Source: Mallotus nudiflorus
Taxonomy: Eukaryota; Streptophyta; Magnoliopsida; Malpighiales; Euphorbiaceae
Length of the DNA stretch: 64,000 nt
Assembly (NCBI GenBank): GCA_947683625.1
Contig: CANTUR010000904.1
Coordinates: 558,001-622,000 of the forward strand
Direction: 5' to 3'
In this document: positions 1 to 11,660 of the stretch, in pieces
Layout: every line of letters starts with the position of its first letter
Position numbering within the stretch: the stretch's first letter is position 1
Position numbers and translations under genes: made by a program
Notes under the pieces: model-generated
Databases searched by the model: none
What the model saw: only the letters and a program-made list of their open reading frames with translations
What the model was told of the DNA's origin: nothing

Positions 1-126
1 ATGTTTTTGATAGAAAATTGCTTTAGGGCTAAAAAGTTACGAGTTTAAATGCGAGCAACAAAGGAGAAAAATTTATGAGTTCTATTTGGTTCAATTCGAA
101 TTAATATGAATTTTTATAACTATAAG

Positions 127-150
127 ATGTTAGAGAGAGAGAGAGAGAGG
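127..150 (-). repeat. (CT)n microsatellite next to the splice donor of gene A
   Basis: A GA-rich run on the plus strand (CT-rich on the coding strand) lies about 10 nt inside the intron. The same run follows the donor in copies B (7981-8000), C (20436-20453) and D (23008-23026), so it predates those duplications. Confidence 0.8.
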
Positions 151-161
151 GATTTAATTAC

Positions 162-438
162 CAAGGTTGTCTTTGGTGATGAGCTTGGAGCACAAGGATG
201 TAGCACAACCAACAGTACAAAATTGATGAGTAGTCTCTTGAGTAGTAGTGGCGTCAGGTGCGGGGAAGATGCACTTAATAAAGCAACTGATACGACAACC
301 TGGACTCCATCGATTACTACATTCAGACACACAGTCCTTTATGCATTTTTTGAAATCCCAAGGCCAAGCATTGGACTGCCCTGCAAGCATCTCAACCACC
401 ACAAACATCAACACAAATGTCAATGCTTTTTTTTCCAT
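162..438 (-). CDS. Thionin-like cysteine-rich peptide A, exon 1
   Basis: The start codon is at 436-438. The encoded peptide has a hydrophobic signal peptide of about 24 residues ending in QSNA, then three cysteine modules: KCIKDCVSEC, GCRISCFIKC and FCTVGCATSLC. The family hallmark HQFCTVGCATS matches plant thionin-like proteins. The exon is 277 nt and ends in phase 1 before a GTAATT donor whose GT lies at 160-161. Positions 1-160 are intron, as shown by similarity to the intron of copy B (7860-8010). Exon 2 lies before the window. The peptide is probably secreted; family members are defence-related small proteins, but the target is unknown. I see no lesion in exon 1. The downstream half cannot be checked. 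Confidence 0.85.
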
Positions 439-528
439 AATGGTACTATATAATCTCTTGTAATATTTCTTTTTTTTTTTTTTTCCTCAAATTGATGCTC
501 TTCTTGATTGGTCATGAAGAAGCTACTG

Positions 529-536
529 CTTATATA
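529..536 (-). promoter_or_regulatory. TATA box of gene A
   Basis: TATATAAG on the minus strand lies about 91-98 nt upstream of the gene A start codon. It is in the same aligned place in C and D and is destroyed in B. Confidence 0.7.
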
Positions 537-742
537 GTTGGGGTATGATGGACATGCATCACTATGTATTTATGCTTATTTGGAAACCAAATCAAGTAAT
601 ATTGGAGCAAATGTATCTAACTTGACAAAAAATCTTAATAAAATGAAACTATATAACATATTAAGAAAGAACAAAATAATCTGAGGAAATATACAACCAA
701 AAAAATGAATTCCTGAGTGAACTGTATATATTTTTTAGTAAG

Positions 743-752
743 GGCTGTTGCA
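743..752 (-). promoter_or_regulatory. Conserved upstream motif TGCAACAGCC
   Basis: This block lies about 305 nt upstream of gene A. Close copies containing the TGCAACAGC core lie 250-310 nt upstream of D, E, F and H. It looks like a shared cis element; no binding factor can be named from sequence alone. Confidence 0.4.
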
Positions 753-1090
753 CTTATTCTATATATAAAAAATTTAATTAATTACCATGCAATGAACAAC
801 CTAATAAACCTAAATTGTCAGTTCAATGGTTCTGAATTAAATTTTATATAAAAAAATTATTATTATTATTATTATTACTCTATAAAATCATAAAAATTTT
901 AAAATTAAAATTTAATTTAGAGCCGTTGAATTTTAAAGCAGGCAAGATACGGTTCAAATTCAATTCTAAATCTAAATTATCTAGTTCCAAACCGTAGCTA
1001 CTCCTAAGAAGTGGTCATTTCACTATTTAGACTATCGAAATTTCTATTTCCCCGGTTCAAATTGCGAAATGATGTTAAAGAATTTTTTTT

Positions 1091-1123
1091 GTCCATTTCG
1101 CCATTCTCTTTGGCGAAATGGAC
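1091..1123. repeat. Perfect 13-bp inverted repeat
   Basis: The arms GTCCATTTCGCCA (1091-1103) and its exact complement (1111-1123) are separated by 7 nt. A diverged relative of one arm recurs at 5177-5212, on the far side of the solo LTR. The LTR may therefore have split a small repeat element. The rest of 600-1235 is AT-rich with no gene that I can see. Confidence 0.7.
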
Positions 1124-1235
1124 AATTTTTTTTTTTTTTTAAATAATGGCCAATTCATTTTTGTAAGTTGAAAGGCCATTCCCCGCTTCAAATGGTGGAA
1201 ATGGCCTATTTTTTTTTTTAATTTTTAGTTTTTTA

Positions 1236-1608
1236 TTTTAATATTGTAATGATTATGATTAATTAATTATAATAATATTAAAAATAATATTATAATTATA
1301 ATAATATTATGATTTTTTTAATTTTAACATTATTATGATTATTTTTGTTATTATTTTATTTATGCATGAGTATTGTGTGAGTGTGGCCTTTATGTATTGC
1401 TTGAGTGTTTGGCCTTTATGTATTTCATGAGAGTTGTGTAATTGGCCCTAATTTTTTTAATTTTTAATTTTTTGTTTTTATTTTAATATTATAATGATTA
1501 AAATTAATTAATTTATAATAATATTAAAAATAATATCATAATTATAATTATGTTACTGATTTTTTTGTTTTTTTAATTTTAACAATATTAGTATGGTTAT
1601 TTTAATTT

Positions 1609-1684
<76 letters not shown>

Positions 1685-1890
1685 TATTATTTATGTATGA
1701 GTGTTGTGTGTGGCCTAGTTTTTTTTTAATTTTTAATTTTAATTTTAATTTATTATTATAGTGATTATCATTAATTAATTATAATAATATTAAAAATAAT
1801 ATCATAATTATAATAATATTATAATGTTTTTTAAATTTTAACATCATGATGATGGATGATGATGATGATTATTATTATTTATGCATGAAC
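1236..1890. repeat. Tandem array of an AT-rich unit of about 240-270 bp, nearly three copies
   Basis: Each unit contains a TAATTATAATAATATTAAAA-like core (near 1265, 1508 and 1779), then an AT stretch and ATTTATGCATGAG or a close variant (near 1360, 1690 and 1880). An (AAT)n/(ATT)n run at 1611-1688 sits in the second unit. The third unit is cut by the solo LTR. Confidence 0.7.
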
Positions 1891-1893
1891 GTT

Positions 1894-3826
1894 TCTAATA
1901 TCTCGAATTTTTAAATATTTTTAAACTGCATCGGGAATATGCAGTGTTAATAATTTATATATATATATTTGATTTTTTAATTAGTTTTTTAATTATTAAA
2001 ATTACTTTTAATTAATTTTAAATTCTTTACGTAAAATTTTTTCGGGAATTTTATTTTTCGGATAAATTAAGACGTAAATAATTTAATATTAATTATTTGA
2101 AATAGTTTTACGAAATTGCATGAGTTCATACATAATTTTAAGTGCTAAATAAAATGCATATGCGTACATTTATTTAAATTAAAATTAGGGGTTTATTTTA
2201 TAATTAATTATATAATATAGTTTTTATATTAATTAATTAATTAAGTGTATATATGTATATGTGTATATATATTATTAAAATATGTGTGTGGTGTATATTT
2301 ATTGTGTGTATTATATTATTTTTATTATAATTTAAAGTATAGTTATATATATTACATAAATACTTTTCAAAAACTAAACGTTCCCTTTCTTACGATATTG
2401 CCACTACCTCCTTCTTCTCCCTCTCGATCGGTTTTCTTCCATTTCCGGCCACTGTGACCTCTGTTTCTTGCCGTCACTATGCCCCTCAACCTTCCTCCTC
2501 CCTTACCAGCCATTCCCGATGCCTCAAGCCCCCTTCTTCGGCATGTTTTGGCCGGAATTCCCAACAAAGTCGAAAGTTTCTTCACCGTCGATTAGCACAT
2601 TTTCGGGCCACTAAATTTGATGCCACCAGTCTCTATATTCTCCTTGAGTTCTGGTGAGTTCATTTCCAAATTTTATTTCACTTAAAACAGTCTAGATTTC
2701 CCTAGGTTTTGATTTTGCAATTTCGGCCATTTAGGGTTTTCGATTTTTTTGAGCTTTGATTTGGTTGATTCATGAAAACTTCCTTCACAAAAAATTGATC
2801 CTTGTAGCTTAATCTAGCTCTGTGAATTTTTGTGGAATTTTTGGGAATTATTTTGATTTTTGTGAATTTTTTATTATTTTATTAATATTTTCTAATTTTG
2901 AAATTTAATTAAATAAATTATGAAATTGTGTTTTATGGTGTTTATAGGTGTTGAAATAAATTTTAGAAATTTATTTTAATTTTTCTGATTTTTATATAAT
3001 TATTTTGAATTTATTTAGTTTATGTAAGTTTTGGAAAATTAGGTTAATTATGTGTTTTATTGACATTAATTGGTTAATTGAGTATATTTATTGATATTAT
3101 TGAATTATATGTTGAGAAATTTAATTTGAGTAATTATATATCTTTTGTTGAATTTTTTATTAATTTTAGGGAATTTACTAAACTAGGGGTATTTTGGTAA
3201 TTTGACACTAAATTGGCTAAAAATACAATTAAATTGGTTTTAATAGTTATTTAAGGTATAAAAATGATTTCTATAAATTATTTAGTATTTTTAACTAATT
3301 AAAACTATTTTTCGTAAATTATTTTCAAATTATACACAATATACGATTTTTCTAAATAAATGAGTTTTTTTTGATTTTTAACATGTATTAGGGTTAATTA
3401 TGTAATTTGGTTTATAAAGTGTATTTTATTATTAAAGGGCATTTTTGGTATTTCTGTAATTATTCTGTGAATTGTGAACCTCGGTCGGGTGAAATTATAA
3501 TTTGGAGTCCAATCGAGGATTGTGTTCAGTGTTCATTCTCGAAGTGTGTTTCTTTGTAGGACCTGGCTCTACTCTTTGAGTAGAGAGATGTCCATTTTAC
3601 AGGGGAGATTCTGCCGAATTTTCGGTAGAATTCTCATAAAACGTGATATCCAGTCGAATTCTGATTCTAATTCCATGTATAAGATTCTAGATCGAGTCTT
3701 TAGAATTTTCGTTAGAATTATTCTGATTTTCTGTAATCGTTTGTTTGTTTAGTTGCGCCGAGACCAAAGCCTAGTGGACCAGGCCCCATCAGATCCGTTT
3801 CAAGGTGCGCAATAACAATGAGTTGT

Positions 3827-3877
<51 letters not shown>

Positions 3878-5155
3878 TTAGGGTGCATGTTCTAGAAATG
3901 TATGATTATATTTAGTAAAGTATTTATAAATGATTTAAGTATTATTTAGGTTTAATTTTGGTATATTGCGGTATATTTTGGTATATTTTAAACTATATGC
4001 ATGTTTTATTAATGATTTTATACTTAAAATGTGTTTTAAGTTTATTTCTAGTTTATTTTGTAAATTAATTGAATTTATTTGACATATATATACTCGGAAT
4101 ATGCCTGGTTTATTTTTGGTATATTTCTAGTATATATATGGTTTATGTTGCTATTTTATTCAAAATTCATGCATCATTTATTTATGAATGTATGTTTTAT
4201 ATTAATGAAGGATATCATTAGAACGTGCTACCTAGTGGGCAGCACTAGGACCGAGTACGTATCAGTACGCCGATAACATTTAGGCTATATTACTAACCTA
4301 TTTGTGGATATTGATTATATTGAGTTGATTTGATATCTGATGTGATGTGAGAGTGTGATTGCTAGAGCTCGGTTGACCAAGGGTCTCGGGGCCAATCACA
4401 CCGACAGTCAGACTACTGGAGCTCGATTGATCAAATGTCTCGGGGCCAATCTACTGTCCAAATGGAACAAGTGAATTTATTTGGAATAAGTGAGCCTGTA
4501 TGGCTAGAGTGTTGTCTAACACTGTTTTGAGGTTACGATTTTCTAGGGTTCTATTTGATCCTTCATAAACAGTGATTTTCAATAAATATATAAAATGATT
4601 TTGCTGCATCTATTTGTATTTGCGTGTATATATATTTATTATATACACTATTGAATGTGTGTATTTTCATTTAATTATGTATGTATATATATTATAACAA
4701 TTCACTCAGTGAGGTCTGACTTTTCTCCGTTGACTATTTTTCAAGAGAGTCATCGTCTTCAGACCTCAGTAGCAGACCCATACGCCAGATTTCTTCCGCC
4801 CCGGCTTCACTATGTAAACTCCTTACCTGAGCTTTATTTATAATCTAGACACTGCAGTAGTTATAAACAGTTGTGGGGTTTATATATTATATTTGTGTGA
4901 GTATGTATTTAAAGATTTGAACTGGAATTTGTATTAAAAGATTATTTATATATAAGATGAGGATGTATAATTAATTTTATTGACAGATTATTATTTTATT
5001 TTTATTTATGATCTTATTTCAGCTGCGAGTGATTTTATTTATGTTATTATTATTATTGCATGTTTTTATTTATTTTAAGGCTTGCTATGAATTCCGGATT
5101 CGAAAGAATTCTCATTCCTTAGCGCCGGTCATGATCCCTATTTTGGGTCGTGACA
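1894..5155 (+). mobile_element. Solo LTR of a Tekay-like Ty3/gypsy element
   Basis: This 3.26 kb block is collinear with the 3.24 kb LTRs of the complete element at 30260-41728. It starts with a diverged form of TGTAATATCCCG and ends GGGTCGTGACA. Shared landmarks include the GC-rich island (2400-2650), the GAGTAGAGAGATGTCC block (3579-3594), the (AT)n run (3831-3874), the CTAGTGGGCAGCACTAGGAC block near 4232 and CACTCAGTGAGGTCTGAC near 4703. No primer site or gag follows it, so it is a solo LTR, presumably from LTR-LTR recombination. The flanking 5-mers (ACGTT and ATTTT) are not a clean target duplication. Sequence divergence from the complete element is much larger than that between its own two LTRs, so this is an older insertion. 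Confidence 0.9.
3831..3874. repeat. (AT)n microsatellite inside the solo LTR
   Basis: A pure AT run of 44 nt. The LTRs at 30260 and 38486 have only a short TATATATATA at the same place, so the run expanded locally. Confidence 0.9.
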
Positions 5156-5289
5156 ATTTTGTATTTTTTTTTATTAAATGTCCATTTTACCATTCAAAAT
5201 GGCGAAATAGAGAGATGAGTTCCCCATTTTGAATAGCAAAATTGATTTCATTTAAAAAAAAACCATAAAATGAGAATTTTTTCAAACCC

Positions 5290-7240
5290 ATTACACAAAG
5301 GTAATAAGTTTCATATTTTGCCATGGCAACGAGATTTCCAAAAATGGCTGCCTATAACATCAGCTGAATCTTTAAGTTTCTTATATGCTGATTAGTAGAG
5401 AACATACCTGACAAAGTGAGACCCAAATAAGGTTAATCGTCTTCCCCATTCCAACTTGGAGTTTGATAGCCCAAAATTTTCAAGATGCATAAATGAGGAA
5501 GGGCATGAGCAAACGTGCCCCAATTCCACTAATTATCTGCCACAAAATATGCTACATTTAAACTTCTTTGATCCTCAAGAAATTAATTGTTGCTACTTCA
5601 ATCAAAGGTGTGTCCAGCAACCCAGTAATCCAACCAAATCTGATTCGCTTTTTCATTACCAACAGACCATTGAGTTCCTTCAATGACATGATTCCATACC
5701 TACTAACCGCTTCCATAACACCGAGCCATACCTATAAGGAAGCATTTTTCAGCATTTGATTTTTACGTGAACATTGAATTTGCTGCAAAGAACACTGACC
5801 CATAGAGACTCTTGTTGCGAAATAATGCCCCATTAACAAAGCATCATTCATAACTGCAGTTTTAAGCCCTAGCCTCCCTTTTCCTTTGGTTGACACATTG
5901 AGTCCCAATGCGCCAAGTTAATTCTTCTTTCAGCTGAGTTGGATCCCTAAATAAAGTTTCGATATTATTGCTCAATTTTATCACAAATATGGCCGAGAAG
6001 TTTGGTTGATTGCATCGCATAGACTGGCAACTCCCCTAGCACCGACTCAGCTAATGTAACTTTTCTTGCTAAAGAAAGCATTGAACCATTCCATCCCATT
6101 AAATTCCAATGTACCCTTTCCAAAATAGTACCATAAGTTTGACAAGTGATTCTGGCATGAAGTAGCGGCATCCCAAGATGTCTTCCAAGATCAGTTGTCT
6201 TTGCTATACCCAATTCCATCGCCAGTGAACTAGAATTTCTTTGATTAACATTTCGAGAGAACATAACCCTTGATTTTGCAAGATTAATGACCTGACCTAA
6301 GAATTAACAAAACGAACTCAATACTGACTTAATCACCTCTACTTGACATAAGGATGGCTCAGCAAAAAGTAGAGGATCATCAGCAAAAAATAAATAAATA
6401 AATAAAGGAAATGCGCGGCCCATGCTGCCAAGATGGATAGGCTTCCAGTTACCACCGTTCACCACTTTGTTAATCCCTTATGCCAATTTTTCAATACACA
6501 AAATAAACAAATAAGGGGAAATAGGGTCTCGTTCCCGAATACCATGAGATGGAACAAAGGACTGTGTACGTTCTCCATTCCACAATGCTTCTATGGTCGG
6601 CGAAGAAACATATCTCATAATGACCCTTATAATCCATTAGCAAACCTACATCCACTGGAGTTTCTTGAATAATTCCCAACACAACATGTCGTAAGCTTTT
6701 GCCAAGTCGATTTTTATCGCCATAAGTCCTCTTATACCCTGCTTTCTTCTCATAGAGTGCATCATCTCCTGGGCTATGATGACATTGTCTGTAATATGCC
6801 TACCAGACAAAGCTAGTTTAAGCCGGGCTTACCAGATAGTTCATGAGGCTTAATTCTGTTGACAATCACCTTCGTTATTACGTTTCTAGCTTCATTACAT
6901 AAGTTATGGGGTCTGTAATCTTGGAACACCGAAGGATTTTCTTTCTTAGGATTAATACAATCAACGTTTCGTTTACATCGTCTGAGAAAGCTCCCTCATA
7001 GAACTCCTTCTTTACAAAATCGCACACAGAAGAGACTTACCACCGCCCACTGCGTCGGAAAGAAGCCAGTAGGCATCCCATTAAGCCTGGAGCTTTAAAT
7101 GGCTTCATGTCGAACACAGCCTGCCTAATTTCTTCATCCAAGATTATTGCTTTCAGGGAAGCTACCATATCAGAGGTAAGCTGAGGGAAGGACTTACGCA
7201 CATAATAATTAGGAGAGGACCATCTGGCTTTTTATATATG
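5290..7240 (-). pseudogene. L1-like LINE reverse transcriptase fragment, decayed
   Basis: Read on the minus strand, 7240 to about 5800 gives a broken plant LINE ORF2. In order there are: an FDMKPFKAPG-like start of the RT domain near 7100; a run equivalent to the ETLIVLIPK and DYRP blocks near 6900-7000; a GTRPYFPLFVYFVY stretch near 6500 corresponding to the conserved RQGDPLSPYLFVL region; and at 6264-5965 a frame with GRHLGMPLLHARIT and LARKVTLAESVLGELPVYAMQ, typical of the RT thumb. Near 5870-5930 a CQPKEKGRLGLK-like run is the start of the zf-RVT region. Many stops and frameshifts interrupt it. Neither the 5' endonuclease nor a poly(A) tail is recognisable. It is a dead, truncated insertion. 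Confidence 0.8.
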
Positions 7241-7261
7241 CCTTTATAGTAGTTAATGACG

Positions 7262-7720
7262 TGTTGTCGATTATATTATCTCTTTTAAGCATTATTTTAG
7301 TTATTTACAAATACAAAATACGCTGATTTTATTTATATTAAGCATTATTTTAGTTAGTCATTTATTTTTTTTATATTCATATCAATATTAATTTATAAAA
7401 TACGCTAATTTTATATATATAGGTGTTAAATAGATTTAAAATAAAAATATAATCGTTAAATAGAAATAATAAAAATTTCATAAACATATAAAATTTGACG
7501 GTAAAAACTATGCAGTTGACAGTTTGTTATATGATAAATATTGGATAACCACAATCATATATAACATATATAAGATGTCAGTCGCCTACAACATATATTA
7601 ATTAATTAATTAACTCGTTTTTAGAGTTTAACTTATTATGATTATTTGTCTTTGTTATGGGCATATGTGTTACAATATAATTAATCTTCAACCACAAAGA
7701 AGCGCAAGTTTAGCTTTTCT
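7262..7720. repeat. 3' flank block of copy B, duplicated at 19735-20160
   Basis: The two blocks share long runs, for example around AACCACAATCATATATAACA and TATCTCTTTTAA. Each lies directly downstream of its gene, so the duplication unit included more than 400 bp of 3' flank. Confidence 0.75.
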
Positions 7721-7723
7721 CTA

Positions 7724-8290
7724 TCAATTTGAAGGCACACTATTGTGGGTGCATGTTCCTGAACAATCATTCGTACAACTTTCCACTTGATTCAGATTGG
7801 AAAAAAAAAATTAAAATAAAAACAAAAAAATTCATTATACACAATTCAAAATAATATTTTTAATAGAATATTGCTTAGGGTTAAAAAGTTACAAGTTTAA
7901 ATTAATTAAGAAAAACTTATAAGGTCTAGGATTTGAATTAATCAGAAATTTTTATAATTATCAGATGTTGGAGGGAAATAGAAAGAGAGAGAGAGGGAGA
8001 GATTTAATTACCAAGGTTGTCTTTAGTGATGAGCTTGGAGCACAAGGACGCAGCACAACCAACAGTACACATTGATGAGTATATCTTGAGAAGTAGTGGC
8101 GTCAGATGCGAGGATGATGCATTTAATAAGGGAACGGGGAGGGCAAAATTGGATTCCATGGAGCACCAGGGCATCGAAACAGGCAGTCCTTCAAGCATCT
8201 GTTGAAATCCTTAAACGAAGCATTGGACTCTCCTGCAAGCATCCCAACCACCACACACATCAACACAAATGTCAATGCTCTTTTCTCCAT
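7724..8290 (-). pseudogene. Thionin-like copy B, multiply disabled
   Basis: Exon 1 spans 8012-8290 (start codon 8288-8290) and the exon 2 relic spans 7724-7797. The signal peptide and the first module (RCLKDCLFRC) are intact. Then a +1 insertion after the PWNP motif shifts the frame into a stop at 8123-8125. A second indel (-2) lies just before the HQFC-equivalent motif. The splice acceptor AG seen in C and D is CA here (7798-7799). The TATA box is removed by a small deletion near 8365-8372, directly beside a retroelement LTR that starts at 8379. The donor and the exon 2 reading frame survive, so the gene probably died fairly recently. No functional product is expected. Confidence 0.85.
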
Positions 8291-8378
8291 AATGGTACTA
8301 TATAATCTCTTGTAATATTTTTTTTTTTCTCAAGTTGATACTCTTCTTGATTGGTCATGAAGTAGCTATAATAGTTGG

Positions 8379-11221
8379 TATCACAACTCTAATATAGAAG
8401 GAGCACATGACTGATACTAAAAAATGAAAATATATAAAGTACTTGAAATTTATAATAAATCTTAAAAAGACACAGTAAAATATTAAATAAAGATAGATAA
8501 CATATATGAATTAATATCCAAAATAATCTTAAATAAAGCATAATAATAATTTTTAATACAAATTCTTAATACGTGCAAAAATACATAAGATACAACATAA
8601 TAATTGATCATTTTCACTACTGCGATGTTCTAGATTTAAAATGCATATATGGTAATAATAAATCTCAGATAAATTACATAAAATAGTTGGAGAAAAAGAA
8701 CCCGACGTATAATAGGCCGACTAACGGGTGACTCCCTAGATCCTGAAAAAATAATTAAGAAAAGTCAGACCTCACTAAATAAATTAATAAAAGAAATGTA
8801 TGTAAAATAGAATATTTTATAAATCATTTGATTTATTAAAATACTCTTTTACCAAACTAAATTATCTAAAATCATAAAACACCATATCAGTATATAAACT
8901 TTTATTAAATCATTTTATAGAAAAACTGGGTAGAACCCTAGTCCATACTTTTAATAGTCTTTCGACTCTCTTATAATCCATAGAATGCCGGTTCCAGAGA
9001 GTAAGACATCAACTGAGCTACCAGCTATAGTCAATCACTTAAATCAATATTTACTGGCAATTTCCGAGAGTAAAACATTATCGAGCTGCCAACCCTAGTA
9101 ATTATCAACCACATCCAAGAGCAAAGCATCATCGAGCCTTATACTCAATCTCACAAAAATCATGCCGAGAGCAAAGCATCACCGAACCTTTTTAACTATC
9201 AACACTCACTCTCAATCCTACCGGTGCACACATCGTCCTGATGAAACTCATTAGATAGCTCATTCTACCATAGTTTAATTTAAAATAAATAGATATAAAT
9301 AAACAAGAAAGATTTAAATAAATTAAAATAAAATAACAATTAACTAATCATATGAAAATTTTAACACAAACTTGCTTATTTAATCATGGTAATCAAAAGG
9401 AGAATTTCATTCAATTACAATTATACATATTTTAAGTAATTAAATAATTCTTTTATTAAATTCTCCCTTTTATCATAAATCAAAGAATATATATATATAT
9501 AAATTTTAAAACACCAAACACAAAGTTCAGTTATTAACTTACAGGTTGAATACGCTGCTCGAGACAAATTCAACAGGCCTAATCTGATAGGCCTCGGTCT
9601 CAGTGCAGCTAAAAAAATAATTAATAACAAAATCAAAATAAATTCCTAATGTATACTTTTAGGAATTCCAAAGAAAGACTCGATCTAAGAATTAAAACTC
9701 AATCAAAACCAAAAAACTCAGGATCAACCTGATGTCACGTTTTACGAAAATTCTATTGAAAAATCGACAAAGTATCCTCTGTAAAATGGACATTTGTCTA
9801 CTGAAAATAGAGTCGATCCTGCAAAAAAATACACTTCTAATAACACAAAGTTTAACACCTCGGGTTAGGACTTCAAACTACACAAATTCCCAACTGAGGT
9901 TCACAATTAACTACAAATCAATATTTATAATAAATAGAATAAAAATCATAAAAATTCATAAATATCCATAAAATACCAAAAATAATATATTTAAACATAA
10001 AAAAAACATAACATATAATTATTTCACATTAATTAAATAGAATCTCAAATAAATTATATAATATTAATAAAAAATTCAATTTTTTCAATTATTAGACATA
10101 AAATAATAAAATTCACAATTAATTACTTAAATAGTCCAAATATATATTAAAAATAGTTAAAAACTTATTTTAATCACAAAAATAGCATATAAAATTATTA
10201 TTTGAATATAATTTTTAAAAATTAGTATTAATTAGTTAAAATTAGTAAATAATTCGTAAAAATTATTTTAATACCATTTATTATTCCAAAATTATTTAAA
10301 ACATATTATATAATAATAATTTCAACAAAAACACATAATTAACCTATATATCCAAAATTCACATAATATTAAAAATTATACAAAATTACCAAAATTATTT
10401 CTTACTTCTAAAATTAATAACTTAAATTAACAATACTAATTTAACAAAATTTCCATTCAAAATAATTAAATAACATAATTATCAAAAATCCATTTTTTAA
10501 TATTAAAATATTCATAAATGCCCATTATTCAAATTAATTCAAAAAAATATACAAAAAATATTTTTGAGAAGATTGAGCTACCTACAACAACATTCTCACA
10601 GAAAAATTTCATGAATCAAACCCAAAAATTAAATAAAAATTCAAAACCCTAATTACACATAAACTAAAAATGATGAAACTCACAAACAAGAGGATTTAAG
10701 CTTGAACCAAGCTTGGATTCAACTTCACCGCTGCTAGAGCTGTCGAACAAGAACAAAATGGAAGGCTGAGGTGGCCAGAATCTTCGCTGGCATTCATGGA
10801 AGGTTGGTTGCTGCACTCTCAGTTTCAGCGCTTTCCGATGACTCCTGGTGGGCTCTGCTGGTATAAATATATATAATACACTACCATAAATACACACAAC
10901 AACATTATATTAACAACAACATAGTAATAAAAATAACAATAATAAAAATAACACATGCATGCAATAATACTGTTGATAATAAATAACAATTAAATTATTA
11001 ATAATAATACTATTAAAAATATTAGCAATGGAAATGATTTTTAATACTTTAAATAGTAAAACTCACAAAATAATTATTTACGCAAATAAAATATTGAGAA
11101 TAAAATAAATGAATAATATACATAAATAATGATAATATATAAATAAAATTTAAAATTTTTATTAACACTACATATTTCAAAATAATTTTATATTATTTAA
11201 AATATCGGGTCCATTAAAATT
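8379..11221 (-). mobile_element. 3' LTR of a decayed minus-strand Tekay-like element
   Basis: This 2.84 kb block is collinear, in reverse, with the LTR at 30260-33500 and with 14832-17020. Landmarks on the minus strand are a GC-rich island (10870-10670), the GAGTAGA-equivalent block near 9810, the GCAGCG block ending in a GTAAGT (9537-9542), and GTGAGGTCTGAC near 8775. Its outer end abuts the damaged promoter of gene B. The terminal TG has become TA at 8379-8380. No matching target duplication is visible at the far end of the element. Confidence 0.8.
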
Positions 11222-11660
11222 TTCCCTCCTTATAAGAATTCATACTCGAATTCAAAGAAAAGAACATAAACAAGAATTTATTGAGGTAAGAGATAAGGAT
11301 AGGCAACCCCGCATCTCGGCTTCTGTCTCCCAGGTGTGCTCCTCTGCATTGTTGCTCCGCCATAACACCTTGACCATCGGGAATCTGCTTCGAACACAAC
11401 TGTCCTAACTTGATAGTCCACTATTGCAACTGGTTCCTCCTCGAATGTCAGGTCTTCATTCATTTCCACACTATCATGCTACAATATGTGTGAAGGGTCT
11501 AAAATATACTTCCTTAACATCAAGATATGGAACACTAGATGCACTTGAGATAAATTTGGAGGCAAAGCCAACCGATATGCGACCATGCCAACTCTCTCTA
11601 AAACCTCGAAATGTCCTATATATCTCAGTGTCAACTCTCCTTTCTTATATTATCATCACG
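11222..11660 (-). pseudogene. Remnant of pol C-terminus with chromodomain region
   Basis: On the minus strand this encodes the integrase tail, including the LRKYILDPSH motif, followed by EDLTFEEEPVAIVDYQVR, the start of the Tekay-type chromodomain region. It matches the equivalent part of the complete element near 38210-38310. At least one in-frame stop is present. The purine-rich AGGAGGGAAAA that follows (11220-11230 read in reverse) is the polypurine-tract position. Confidence 0.75.

Noticed and set aside
106..463. Plus-strand open frames opposite gene A, with similar ones opposite C, D and E
   Set aside because: They are antisense shadows of conserved exon 1; the minus strand has the signal peptide, cysteine modules and splice sites.
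1889..5160. Target site duplication for the solo LTR
   Set aside because: The flanking 5-mers (ACGTT and ATTTT) match at only three positions, too weak to claim.
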